In this document: one piece after another, positions 17,054 to 24,692 of the stretch | Layout of the letters: each line of letters opens with the position of its first letter | Numbering within the stretch: position 1 is the first letter of the stretch | Assembly: GCA_013122435.1 (NCBI GenBank) | Contig: WYDT01000049.1 | Span: forward strand, 1-51,157 | Length of the DNA stretch: 51,157 bases | Reading direction: 5' to 3' | Source: Chloroflexi bacterium AL-N1 | GTDB taxonomy: Bacteria > Chloroflexota > Chloroflexia > Chloroflexales > Roseiflexaceae | The notes under the pieces: model-generated | What the model saw: the letters and a program-made list of their open reading frames with translations, nothing else | Databases searched by the model: none | What the model was told of the DNA's origin: nothing | Position numbers and translations under genes: made by a program

Positions 17054-18073
17054 CTACAACTTCAACCACACCTCTTGTTCATTGAACAGGTGTTGTGCCA
17101 GCGCCAGATGTGTGGCATATTGCAATACCACATCAACCGGATTTGGCAGAAAGGCTGCTTCTGCAATCCAGTACAAAGGCACACGAGCCATTGCTATGGG
17201 TAATAATGCATGCTCCACATCCGTCAGCGATAGCAAACTTGTCTTTTGATAGTGTTCAATAAACTGCTGCACATGCTTCCACATAGTGTGTGGTGAGGGT
17301 GCTAATGGCAGGCGATAGAGCATCCAGAATACCGTATAGGCAAGTTCAAATAGGCGTTCCCGTTGTGCTACAAAATCGAAGTCTAAAAGGGCTACAATCT
17401 TCCCCTGATAGAATGCGATATTCCTCAGGCCATAATCGCCATGAATAAGCTGTTGTGGCAATCTCGTCTTATGATTGTGCCACCAGCCCAGAATGGTTTC
17501 GAGCAGTATCAGGGCTGTGGTGCATAACGCTTGTGCCTGGGTTGCCTGTAGGTGAGTGGCATGCTGCAGTTGTTGTTGCACATGCAGTATCCAAGCCTGG
17601 AGAGTCTCCGGCGGCGCGTAATTGGCAACGTGAGGCGCGGGAATAGTCGCTTTGCCCCCAACCCGGCGCAGACCATTGTGCAATTGGCCGAGCATTGTTG
17701 CAGCATGGAGATAGGATGGCAGAGCTTCGTTCACGCGATCCATGTGCAGAAATGGCTCCATTTCCACCATGCGATCCTCAAACGTGGTATACGTCGTGCC
17801 AGTGCATGTTGGACACGGCAAGATCACGGGCAAATTGAGTGTGTAAAGGTCATACTTAAGACTTTGCAGTGCCTGAAGTCGCTCGGCTGTTACCCACGGA
17901 CGATAAATCCGCGCCACATACTGGCCGATCGCTGTATGGAGTACCAGATTCAAATTGTACGCACCGCCAAGATCATGTATTGTAGTGAGGGTGCCAAGCC
18001 CATAGGTTAGCGTTATTAGCAGATACGGAGAAACCATGGCACGCTCACCAGGGGGAAAGTCGGGTGTCAACAT
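17054..18073 (-). CDS. Aminoglycoside phosphotransferase (APH)-fold protein
   Basis: The 339-residue product has the APH/homoserine-kinase fold. The N-lobe contains VARIYRPW, and the C-lobe has catalytic QLIHGDYGLRNIAF and metal-binding VALLDFDFV. A second small-molecule kinase of this type lies at 7710, but the two sequences differ enough to suggest different substrates. The ATG at 18073 was chosen over the frame opening at 18118 because GGAGG lies just upstream. It diverges from the thiamine operon. A thiamine-kinase-like role is conceivable from position, but nothing in the sequence proves it. Confidence 0.75.
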   Translation of the reverse strand: MLTPDFPPGERAMVSPYLLITLTYGLGTLTTIHDLGGAYNLNLVLHTAIGQYVARIYRPWVTAERLQALQSLKYDLYTLNLPVILPCPTCTGTTYTTFEDRMVEMEPFLHMDRVNEALPSYLHAATMLGQLHNGLRRVGGKATIPAPHVANYAPPETLQAWILHVQQQLQHATHLQATQAQALCTTALILLETILGWWHNHKTRLPQQLIHGDYGLRNIAFYQGKIVALLDFDFVAQRERLFELAYTVFWMLYRLPLAPSPHTMWKHVQQFIEHYQKTSLLSLTDVEHALLPIAMARVPLYWIAEAAFLPNPVDVVLQYATHLALAQHLFNEQEVWLKL

Positions 18074-18189
18074 CACTCCTCCGTGTATGTTACAAGATTG
18101 CAGGTAGCAATGTACCACGTTTGTGTGGGACGATGACCTCGTTTGTGTTTGAACGATAAGGTAGGGCAGATAAACGAAGCAAAAGCATT

Positions 18190-18218
18190 TTGATGTATCT
18201 CAATGTTGCTGTTATAAT
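18190..18218 (+). promoter_or_regulatory. Promoter of the thiamine operon
   Basis: TTGATG (18190-18195), exactly 17 bp, then a perfect TATAAT (18213-18218). Transcription would start about 18225, placing the whole TPP aptamer in the leader RNA. Confidence 0.75.
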
Positions 18219-18256
18219 AGAAGCACATCATAAAACATAATGTGTTGTACGCAACA

Positions 18257-18355
18257 CAGCTAGGGGAGCCAGGTAGAGCCTGGCTGAGAGGGTGAACCCT
18301 ACCGATGTCACCGACCCTTAGAACCTGACCTGGATGATGCCAGCGTAGGAAAGCG
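18257..18355 (+). promoter_or_regulatory. TPP riboswitch (THI element) aptamer
   Basis: All conserved blocks of the thiamine diphosphate aptamer are present and in order: GGGGAGCC (18263-18270), CTGAGAGGG (18284-18292), ACCCTTAGAACCTGA (18314-18328) and GGATGATGCCAGCGTAGG (18332-18349). It lies about 35-40 bases after the predicted transcription start and ahead of the thiamine genes. Binding of TPP is expected to favour the downstream terminator at 18371-18403. Confidence 0.97.
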
Positions 18356-18370
18356 ACCGGTTACTGTGAC

Positions 18371-18403
18371 ACCGCTGATCTATCTGGAATCAGTGGTTTT
18401 TTT
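18371..18403 (+). terminator. Riboswitch-controlled intrinsic terminator
   Basis: CCGCTGAT (18372-18379) pairs with ATCAGTGG (18389-18396, one G-U pair), followed by seven T. It directly follows the TPP aptamer, so control is by transcription termination. GGAATC at the 3' side of the loop could instead pair with GATTCC at about 18404-18409, a possible antiterminator. Confidence 0.85.
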
Positions 18404-18442
18404 GATTCCGGCGCCTCCGCTCTCACGTGTATGGAGGTGTGT

Positions 18443-18550
18443 ATGACTGCAAAAAATCCTCACATGGTTGTTGACGTTCGAATCTTCTTTTCCCAGACTA
18501 ATGCAAAACTGATGATGGGTGGTGCTTGTGGTTGTAGCCCACCTATGTAG
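18443..18550 (+). CDS. 35-residue small ORF with CxC tail in the thiamine operon
   Basis: ATG 18443 to TAG 18550 encodes a 35-residue peptide beginning MTAKNPHMVVDVRIFF and ending MGGACGCSPPM. A good ribosome site, GGAGG at 18433-18437, precedes it. It lies after the riboswitch terminator and 29 bp before thiE, so TPP should control it together with thiE-thiM-tenA-thiD. I do not recognise a family. The NAK...CGC tail recalls the C-terminus of A-type Fe-S carriers, but that could be chance. It could be a small metal-binding protein, a leader peptide or a gene remnant. Confidence 0.5.
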   Translation: MTAKNPHMVVDVRIFFSQTNAKLMMGGACGCSPPM

Positions 18551-18579
18551 CCATTTGCTTATGACAAAGGAGTCTCGTA

Positions 18580-19209
18580 ATGAACACCAGAGTTGATTGG
18601 TCGGTCTATGTCATTACCGACCGACGCACAGTTGGTGATCGTTCGCTGCTCGAGGTAATAACCGCTGCATTGCGGGGTGGGGCTACGGTGATACAACTCC
18701 GTGACAAAGATCTGACAACCCTCGACATGATCACTTTTGGACAGGCCCTCCACGATCTGACACAGTCAATGAACGTTCCGCTGATCGTCAACGACCGTGT
18801 GGATGTGGCCCTGGCGATCAATGCAGAGGGAGTGCACGTTGGTCCACGCGACATGCCTGCGAAGATGGCCCGTCAGCTTATTGGTCCTGATCGCATGCTT
18901 GGTGTCTCTGTTGCAACCGTCGCTGACGCCCAGCAGGCCGTACAGGATGGTGCTGACTATGTTGGTGTGGGCGATCTGTATGGCACACCAAGTAAGCCAG
19001 ATGCCGGACCGCCTATTGGCCCTGAACGGTTGACTGCAATCGCGCAATCCATCGCTATTCCGATTGTTGGGATTGGTGGAGTTACTCTGGCTAACGCCGC
19101 TGCGGTGATCAAGGCCGGAGCTGCGGGTGTTGCCGTGATCTCTGCGGTTCTTGGTGCACCTGATCCATTGGATGCAGCACAACAACTACGCAGGAAAGTA
19201 ACCCGTTAA
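18580..19209 (+). CDS. thiE: Thiamine-phosphate synthase ThiE
   Basis: The 209-residue TIM-barrel protein joins hydroxymethylpyrimidine diphosphate and hydroxyethylthiazole phosphate to form thiamine phosphate. Family motifs are VIQLRDKD (residues 37-44), LIVNDRVDVAL, GVHVGPRDMP (substrate loop), VGVGDLYGTPSKPDAG, the phosphate-binding GIGGV (164-168) and AVISAV. Length is normal. ATG 18580 follows AAAGGAG. It is the first large gene of the TPP-riboswitch operon; thiM starts 45 bp after its stop. Confidence 0.97.
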   Translation: MNTRVDWSVYVITDRRTVGDRSLLEVITAALRGGATVIQLRDKDLTTLDMITFGQALHDLTQSMNVPLIVNDRVDVALAINAEGVHVGPRDMPAKMARQLIGPDRMLGVSVATVADAQQAVQDGADYVGVGDLYGTPSKPDAGPPIGPERLTAIAQSIAIPIVGIGGVTLANAAAVIKAGAAGVAVISAVLGAPDPLDAAQQLRRKVTR

Positions 19210-19254
19210 TTGACTCAATTATGTGCTTTTGGAAGCGCAGAACAGGAGCATCTC

Positions 19255-20064
19255 ATGGATTTGAAAGAACGTACTGCCCAAAACCTGGTGCGGATTCGTG
19301 CTGAGAAACCGTTGTTGCACCACCTCATAAATTTCGTCGTCATGAATGATACAGCGAATGTTACCCTGCACATCGGGGCATTACCTGTGATGGCGCATGC
19401 TGCTGAAGAGGTTGCCGAAATGGTTGATGCAGCCGGCGCTTTGATCCTGAACATGGGTACCCTCACCAACGAATGGATTGAGGCGATGACGATCGCGGGT
19501 CAACGAGCGAACGCCACCCAGACGCCAATTGTGCTCGATCCAGTTGGTGCTGGTGCCACCACGTTACGTACTACCACCAACAAAGCTTTTCTGCACGACC
19601 TGAAGATTGCAATTGTGCGGGGCAATGCAGGTGAACTCAGTGCGCTCACTGGGTTAGAAGGAGAAGTGCGGGGTGTGGAAAGCATTGCCAGTCACGACGA
19701 CCCTGTGGTTGTTGCACAGCAGATGGCGCGCACATATCGTACGGTGGCAGCGCTTACCGGCAAACGCGATATTGTCGCTGATGGTGAGCGAGTATTTGGT
19801 GTCGATAATGGGCATAGCTGGCTCCCCTCGCTCACCGGTACGGGGTGTATGGCAACAACGGTTGTAGCTGCTTTTGCGGCTGTAGAAAGCGATCCACTGG
19901 TTGCGGCTGCCGGAGGACTGGCCACATATGGGCTTGCTGCTGAGCTGGCTGCCGACAAAGCGACTGGCCCGGCTAGCTTCAAAGTGGCCTTCTTTGATCA
20001 GATCTATCATCTCACTCCTGAACAAGTCTTCGAAAGTGTTCGTATTGTGGCAATCGATCCGTAA
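19255..20064 (+). CDS. thiM: Hydroxyethylthiazole kinase ThiM
   Basis: The 269-residue ribokinase-like protein phosphorylates the thiazole alcohol for salvage. Motifs include HLINFVVMNDTANVTLHIG near the N-terminus, ILNMGTL, the phosphate-binding PIVLDPVGAGAT (residues 91-102), RGNAGEL and the anion-hole/catalytic SLTGTGC with Cys198. ATG 19255 follows AGGAG and fits the family start; the frame could open at a TTG at 19210, but those extra residues match nothing. It belongs to the thiamine operon and supplies ThiE with thiazole phosphate. Confidence 0.97.
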   Translation: MDLKERTAQNLVRIRAEKPLLHHLINFVVMNDTANVTLHIGALPVMAHAAEEVAEMVDAAGALILNMGTLTNEWIEAMTIAGQRANATQTPIVLDPVGAGATTLRTTTNKAFLHDLKIAIVRGNAGELSALTGLEGEVRGVESIASHDDPVVVAQQMARTYRTVAALTGKRDIVADGERVFGVDNGHSWLPSLTGTGCMATTVVAAFAAVESDPLVAAAGGLATYGLAAELAADKATGPASFKVAFFDQIYHLTPEQVFESVRIVAIDP

Positions 20065-20127
20065 AAATGCTCCATTTGGTAGTCAATCTTTTAAGAATGG
20101 ACACAGTTTGTAGAAAAGAGGTGAATT

Positions 20128-20778
20128 ATGACAGTATCACAGAGTTTGTGGCAGTCCAATGAGGATCTGGCGCAGGCATGTCTGAAACATCCCTTTGTAA
20201 TGGGCATTGCGGATGGGACGTTGCCAGAGGCACAATTTGCTTATTATATCGGGCAAGATACCTTCTTCCTGGCAGCCTTTGTACGTGCTTATTCGATTGC
20301 CGCAGCAAAATCTCCCGACTGGGACGGTTTTCGCGCCTTTCACAAGCTCGCAAACGGTGTGCTTGCCGAACTTACACTGCATACAGAGTATGCAGCCAGA
20401 TGGCATGTTGATATTCATGCAGTTGAACCTGGCAGCGCTACACGTCGATACACCGATTTTTTGCTTGCGACGGCCTGGGGTAGTGATGTTGGATTGATAG
20501 TTGCTGCAATGTCACCCTGTATGCGCTTGTATGCGTTTATTGGCCAGCAGCTATCGCAAAGGCAAACATCTGACCATCTCTACACCGAGTGGATTCGTAC
20601 CTACAGCGATCCTGCATTTGTCGCGTTGTCGCAGCAAATAGAGCGTCTGACAGATACATATGCCGTAGATGCTCCCCAAACGCCTGCCATATACCGCTAC
20701 GCCATGCAATGCGAGTACGATTTCTTCCAGACTCCACTGGAACAAGGAGTATCCACGAAGACGGTTCCAGCGAAGTAA
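20128..20778 (+). CDS. tenA: Aminopyrimidine aminohydrolase TenA (thiaminase II family)
   Basis: The 216-residue helical-bundle protein salvages the pyrimidine moiety from degraded thiamine. Active-site residues of the Cys-containing TenA class are present: Asp44 in YYIGQDTFF, Cys131 in MSPCMRLYAFIG and Glu196 in CEYDFF. Length is normal. ATG 20128 follows AGAGGTG. It stands between thiM and thiD in the riboswitch-controlled operon and should feed hydroxymethylpyrimidine to ThiD. Confidence 0.95.
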   Translation: MTVSQSLWQSNEDLAQACLKHPFVMGIADGTLPEAQFAYYIGQDTFFLAAFVRAYSIAAAKSPDWDGFRAFHKLANGVLAELTLHTEYAARWHVDIHAVEPGSATRRYTDFLLATAWGSDVGLIVAAMSPCMRLYAFIGQQLSQRQTSDHLYTEWIRTYSDPAFVALSQQIERLTDTYAVDAPQTPAIYRYAMQCEYDFFQTPLEQGVSTKTVPAK

Positions 20779-20840
20779 GGTTATCTTATGGTAGCTGTGT
20801 TTTTATTTGGTCATTATTATGGAAAAGAAGGGAGTTGATA

Positions 20841-21635
20841 ATGCATAAAGCACTTACTATTGCTGGTTCGGACTCAGGTGGCGGTGCTGGCATTCAAGCT
20901 GATCTGAAGACATTTATGGCACACGGCGTTTATGGTGCCAGTGCGATTACCGCTATCACCGTACAAAATACGTTGGGCGTACGTGATTTTGAGATGCTGG
21001 CGCCACGCCTTGTAGTGGGGCAAATTGAAGCGGTGCTTGATGATATTGGGGCCGATGCTATCAAGACCGGCATGCTTGGTTCAACGGAGGTGGTTGAAGC
21101 GGTGGTGGAAACGTTATCAGGCTACAAGATCAGCAATCTGGTGGTGGATCCGGTGATGGTGGCGCAGAGTGGTGATCCACTGCTTGCCAAAGATGCGGTG
21201 GATGCTATACGAGAACGATTGCTGCCTCTGGCATTGCTTATCACCCCCAACCTGCCTGAGGCGGGTGTCTTGCTGAATCGTCCTGTTGAACAAAAGCAGG
21301 ATATGTTTGATGCAGCACGTGATTTACATGATCTTGGCCCGCGCTTCGTTTTGCTGAAGGGTGGACACCTTCCTGATGCTATCGTTGATGTATTGTATGA
21401 TGGCGTGAGTTTTCATACACTACGCTCACCACGCATACCAACGCGCCACACTCATGGAACGGGATGTACCTACGCGTCTGCGATCACGGCCTTGCTGGCA
21501 CGCAGTGTCCCAATGGAGCAGGCCGTGAGTCAGGCGCATAATTATGTGTTGGAAGCGATCAGACATGCGGAAGCCATTGGTAAAGGAGTCGGTCCAGTGC
21601 ACCACTTGTGGCGCGGACTTCCGCAACAGGTGTGA
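20841..21635 (+). CDS. thiD: Hydroxymethylpyrimidine/phosphomethylpyrimidine kinase ThiD
   Basis: The 264-residue ribokinase-fold enzyme phosphorylates HMP and HMP phosphate to the diphosphate used by ThiE. Motifs are TIAGSDSGGGAGIQAD at the N-terminus, KTGMLGS, LVVDPVMVAQSGDPLL, ITPNLPEAGVL and the anion-hole HGTGCTYASAI (Cys209). ATG 20841 follows AAGGGAG. A much longer upstream frame from 20589 overlaps tenA and is not used. It is the last gene of the thiamine operon. Confidence 0.97.
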   Translation: MHKALTIAGSDSGGGAGIQADLKTFMAHGVYGASAITAITVQNTLGVRDFEMLAPRLVVGQIEAVLDDIGADAIKTGMLGSTEVVEAVVETLSGYKISNLVVDPVMVAQSGDPLLAKDAVDAIRERLLPLALLITPNLPEAGVLLNRPVEQKQDMFDAARDLHDLGPRFVLLKGGHLPDAIVDVLYDGVSFHTLRSPRIPTRHTHGTGCTYASAITALLARSVPMEQAVSQAHNYVLEAIRHAEAIGKGVGPVHHLWRGLPQQV

Positions 21636-21674
21636 GCAATTGCCTGGTTGTGCTCTATCGAGTTGTCTCTTCGC

Positions 21675-22610
21675 TCACTTTTGACCAGGTGTGATAACAA
21701 GGCGTGGTAGTTCTTCCAGATTGGTCATGCCGGCTGCCTGATAGACATAGGTGCGCCCTGACGAGGTAGACACCGCGCAGTGATTGCCATGTCGGTCAAG
21801 TGCCACCATACTCATAATGGCTGTGCCGGGATCTTCGTGCGGGGCGATGAGATCTGCAAAAGCGGCATGACACGCTTCTTCAAGGGTGTAGCCAAGTTTG
21901 AGGTAGAGTACGACACAGCGGGTGGTTCCTGCACGTATGGCCAGCTCACCCCAACCAGTGCAGGCAGCGGCCCCATAACGATCGTCGGCGTAGTTGCCTG
22001 CCCCAATGACGGGGGAGTCGCCTACCCGTCCCGGATATTTCCACGCCCAGCCACTCGTGCTGACGGCTGACGCAATGTGTCCGGTACGATCCTGAGCAAT
22101 AAAGTTGACCGTGCCGGACACACGTTCAGGATCACTGGTGAGATTAGCCGTGTGGCGCCGTAATTCATCAAGGAGGGCTGTCTGTGAAGCGCTAATCGTT
22201 GGTTGTTGTCCGTCGATCCCGGCACGCCAGACCTGTGCGGCTTGTTCGGTAAGCAAGTGTTCGGATTGCATGCCCATTTCGGCAGCAAAACGTGCGGCTC
22301 CTTCACCGGCTAGCATCACGTGTGGGAGCTCTTCCATCACACGACGTGCAACGGTGATGGCGTAGCGGTAGCCACGCAGTGCCCCCACCGCGCCAGCCTG
22401 TAAAGTTGTACCATCCATAATCGATGCATCCAATTCGACGTCGCCGACCAGATTTGGATAGCCACCATAGCCCACGGTGTGATCGTCGGGATTGTCTTCA
22501 ACGATGCGGGTGGCGGCTTCAACTGCATCGAGGGCTGTTCCACCCTGCTCGAGGATCTCCCATGCCTGCGGAATACCGATAGCACCGTTGGTGCTTGCGA
22601 TGATAATCAT
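21675..22610 (-). CDS. Glycosylasparaginase-family N-terminal nucleophile hydrolase
   Basis: The 311-residue product belongs to the N4-(beta-N-acetylglucosaminyl)-L-asparaginase / isoaspartyl peptidase family. The autoprocessing site with nucleophile Thr is in SGTVNFIAQD (Thr167), followed by the substrate-pocket segments KYPGRVGDSPVIGAGNYAD and ACTGWGELAI. The precursor should cut itself before Thr167 into alpha and beta chains, then hydrolyse asparagine-linked glycans or isoaspartyl bonds. No signal peptide is seen, so it is probably cytoplasmic. The ATG at 22610 was chosen over an upstream start at 22637 because AGAGGT precedes it. It converges on thiD. Confidence 0.9.
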   Translation of the reverse strand: MIIIASTNGAIGIPQAWEILEQGGTALDAVEAATRIVEDNPDDHTVGYGGYPNLVGDVELDASIMDGTTLQAGAVGALRGYRYAITVARRVMEELPHVMLAGEGAARFAAEMGMQSEHLLTEQAAQVWRAGIDGQQPTISASQTALLDELRRHTANLTSDPERVSGTVNFIAQDRTGHIASAVSTSGWAWKYPGRVGDSPVIGAGNYADDRYGAAACTGWGELAIRAGTTRCVVLYLKLGYTLEEACHAAFADLIAPHEDPGTAIMSMVALDRHGNHCAVSTSSGRTYVYQAAGMTNLEELPRLVITPGQK

Positions 22611-22858
22611 AAAAAACCTCTTTGTTACTGGTAGCATGTCTGACTATATTCCATTTTTTTGGACGCACTTTTGGCTTCTCCCATTCACACTAAATACCAG
22701 GAAAATGGCTACGTGATGAGCGATTTCTGGCACAGATATTGCTGATGAGTAAAGGGTGTGTCTCACAAATAATATGCTCTTGACAAACATCCCCGCTAAC
22801 ATCAACGCCGTCAAAAGTCTTCAGGTACATCATAACTCACAAAAATTAGGAGGACTTT

Positions 22859-23539
22859 ATGTCGCGTATTGTATTTACGATTATAACTCTTTTGATTGTC
22901 TCTGCCGTTGTTCCCCTGACTGCAAGTGCTCAGGCCGAACCTGCTCTGTTACGTGTTATGCATGACTCACCTGATGCGCCACCCGTAGATGTCTACGTGA
23001 ATGGCGAGCGTGTCCTCGAAAATATTGGCTATACCGTAACGACGGAATATCTTCAGGTAGCGCCAGGACAGCAGTTTATTCAGGTTATCCCAACTGGACA
23101 GGGTGTGGAAAATGCTGTTATTGAGGCAACGGTTGATCTTATCCGTGGTGAGCCTTACACGGTCGTTGCTGTGAACAATGTTGCTAATATTCAAGCATTA
23201 GTATTGTCAGATAAAGATGAGAATCTGCCTGCCGATCTGGCAAGTGTGCGCGTTATTCACGCATCGTCAAATACCGGAGCATTTGATATTCGTCCGGTCG
23301 GTTCGGAAATTCCTTTCTTAACAGATCAGTTCTTTACCTCCGCCGATTATGTCAGCCTTCCGCCGGGCGTATATCAGTTTGAAGTGCTCTCTTCTGAGAC
23401 AGGCGAATTGCTGGTAACATCGCCAGAGTTTCGATTTGAGGCAGGTTGGGTGTACAGTATCACCTTGACTGGCATTGGTGGGAGTGAAGCCCAACCACTT
23501 CAGGTGCGACCTTCAATTGATCTGATTGCATCTGCTTAA
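22859..23539 (+). CDS. Secreted DUF4397 protein
   Basis: The 226-residue product has a signal peptide (about residues 1-25, ending ASAQA) and two related beta-rich repeats. The first starts LLRVMHDSPDAPPVDVYVNG and the second SVRVIHASSNTGAFDIRPVG. This is the DUF4397 layout, an extracellular domain of unknown function common in Chloroflexota and Actinobacteria. The ATG has a strong AGGAGG ribosome site. The gene stands alone, and a hairpin-rich spacer follows it. Confidence 0.85.
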   Translation: MSRIVFTIITLLIVSAVVPLTASAQAEPALLRVMHDSPDAPPVDVYVNGERVLENIGYTVTTEYLQVAPGQQFIQVIPTGQGVENAVIEATVDLIRGEPYTVVAVNNVANIQALVLSDKDENLPADLASVRVIHASSNTGAFDIRPVGSEIPFLTDQFFTSADYVSLPPGVYQFEVLSSETGELLVTSPEFRFEAGWVYSITLTGIGGSEAQPLQVRPSIDLIASA

Positions 23540-23993
23540 ATAAGGATCGGTCGTTAACGTATTGGTACCTGTGAGACACACGTTTCGATACATAGATAAG
23601 ATCTGGCAAAGTTAAAGGTTGTACTACCCATTAAAATGTTGCGGTGGTGTTGCTGTAGATATATGCAACATGCTGCACCACCGTGACTATGCTTTACCCG
23701 TCAAAACACGGGTTTCTAGCCACCATCCCCTGAGTATTTTGCTGATGGGTTTGCTCTGGTACATAACGCAGGTCGCTGGAAAGATTGCGTTCTGTATCGT
23801 GGTTCGTTAGTAATAGACATGTACCTTGATACGTCCACTATCAGCACATGCCATTGGCTGGTCATTTGACAAACGTAATGCCCCCCTCTAGAATCATAAG
23901 CAATCGATAATTGATGCCTATACGTAGACGATGGTAGATAGCTGTTTGTAAGCTGTCTGGTTGTATACTGCTCTGAAACATGAGGAGGAATCC
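23540..23993. other. Hairpin-rich intergenic stretch
   Basis: No gene is seen. Four hairpins follow one another: CGGTGGTG (23642-23649) with CACCACCG (23676-23683), containing an inner GTTGC/GCAAC stem; ACCCGT/ACGGGT (23696-23713) followed by TTT, a possible terminator for the DUF4397 gene; a CCATC/GATGG pair around 23722-23748; and AACGCA/TGCGTT (23765-23791). The series could be a structured RNA or a decayed element. Confidence 0.4.
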
Positions 23994-24506
23994 ATGGAAC
24001 GCACAGGAGCGTTTGATTTCTTGGGGCCACGCACGCTTGTTGGACCAGAATTGAAACCTGGTGATAAAGCACCAGCATTCACCTTGATCAGCAACAAACT
24101 ACAAGAGGTTAGCAGCGACTCGTTTGCTGGCAAACCAATGATTATCAGTGTTGTCCCCTCCGTTGATACGAGCGTCTGTTCCGTACAGACTCATCGTTTC
24201 GATCAAGAGGCGGCCAAACTAGGTGATGCGATCAATGTCGTTGGGGTAAGTGTCGATCTTCCTTTTGCACAGGCACGTTGGTGTGGTGCTGAAGAAGTAT
24301 CCAACATGCAAGTCCTCTCGGACTACCGTGATGTGAGCTTTGGCGATGCCTATGGCACACACATCAAAGATTTACGGTTGGAGAGCCGGGCCGTTTTTGT
24401 GGTCGATGCGGATGGTGTGATCCGCTATGCGGAGTATGTGCCGGTTGCTGGTCAACATCCTGATTATGATGCTGTGTTGACTGCAGCAAAGGATTTGGTT
24501 CGCTAA
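23994..24506 (+). CDS. tpx: Thiol peroxidase Tpx (atypical 2-Cys peroxiredoxin)
   Basis: The 170-residue product has the Tpx signature VVPSVDTSVCSVQTHRFDQEA with peroxidatic Cys62, resolving Cys97 in ARWCGAEE, and a final thioredoxin-fold part VFVVDADGVIRYAEYV. It reduces hydroperoxides at the expense of thioredoxin in the cytoplasm. ATG 23994 is preferred over the upstream frame start at 23961 because GAGGAGGA precedes it. Length is normal. It is followed by a terminator hairpin. Confidence 0.96.
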   Translation: MERTGAFDFLGPRTLVGPELKPGDKAPAFTLISNKLQEVSSDSFAGKPMIISVVPSVDTSVCSVQTHRFDQEAAKLGDAINVVGVSVDLPFAQARWCGAEEVSNMQVLSDYRDVSFGDAYGTHIKDLRLESRAVFVVDADGVIRYAEYVPVAGQHPDYDAVLTAAKDLVR

Positions 24507-24533
24507 CTAATTTGTAGGGTACATGAAGGTGAG

Positions 24534-24590
24534 CCGCACGTGGTGGGCACGGCGTCTTGGACGTCTATCCCGCCAACGTGCGGTTTCTCT
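24534..24590 (+). terminator. Terminator hairpin after tpx
   Basis: CCGCACGT (24534-24541) pairs with ACGTGCGG (24576-24583), and GGTGGG extends the stem with CCCGCC around a one-base bulge. TTTCTCT follows. It begins 28 bp after the tpx stop. Confidence 0.6.
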
Positions 24591-24692
24591 ACGTGAAGAA
24601 AAAACTTATTCAGCCGTTTTCGGATTAAAATAATATGTTTTGAATAAAAAAGTAGTACACGAGATTGTGAAGTATATGGGTGAGGGAAATCT

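Noticed and set aside
20589..20840. N-terminal extension of ThiD overlapping tenA
   Set aside because: It is an out-of-frame reading of tenA; the family start and a clear ribosome site are at 20841.
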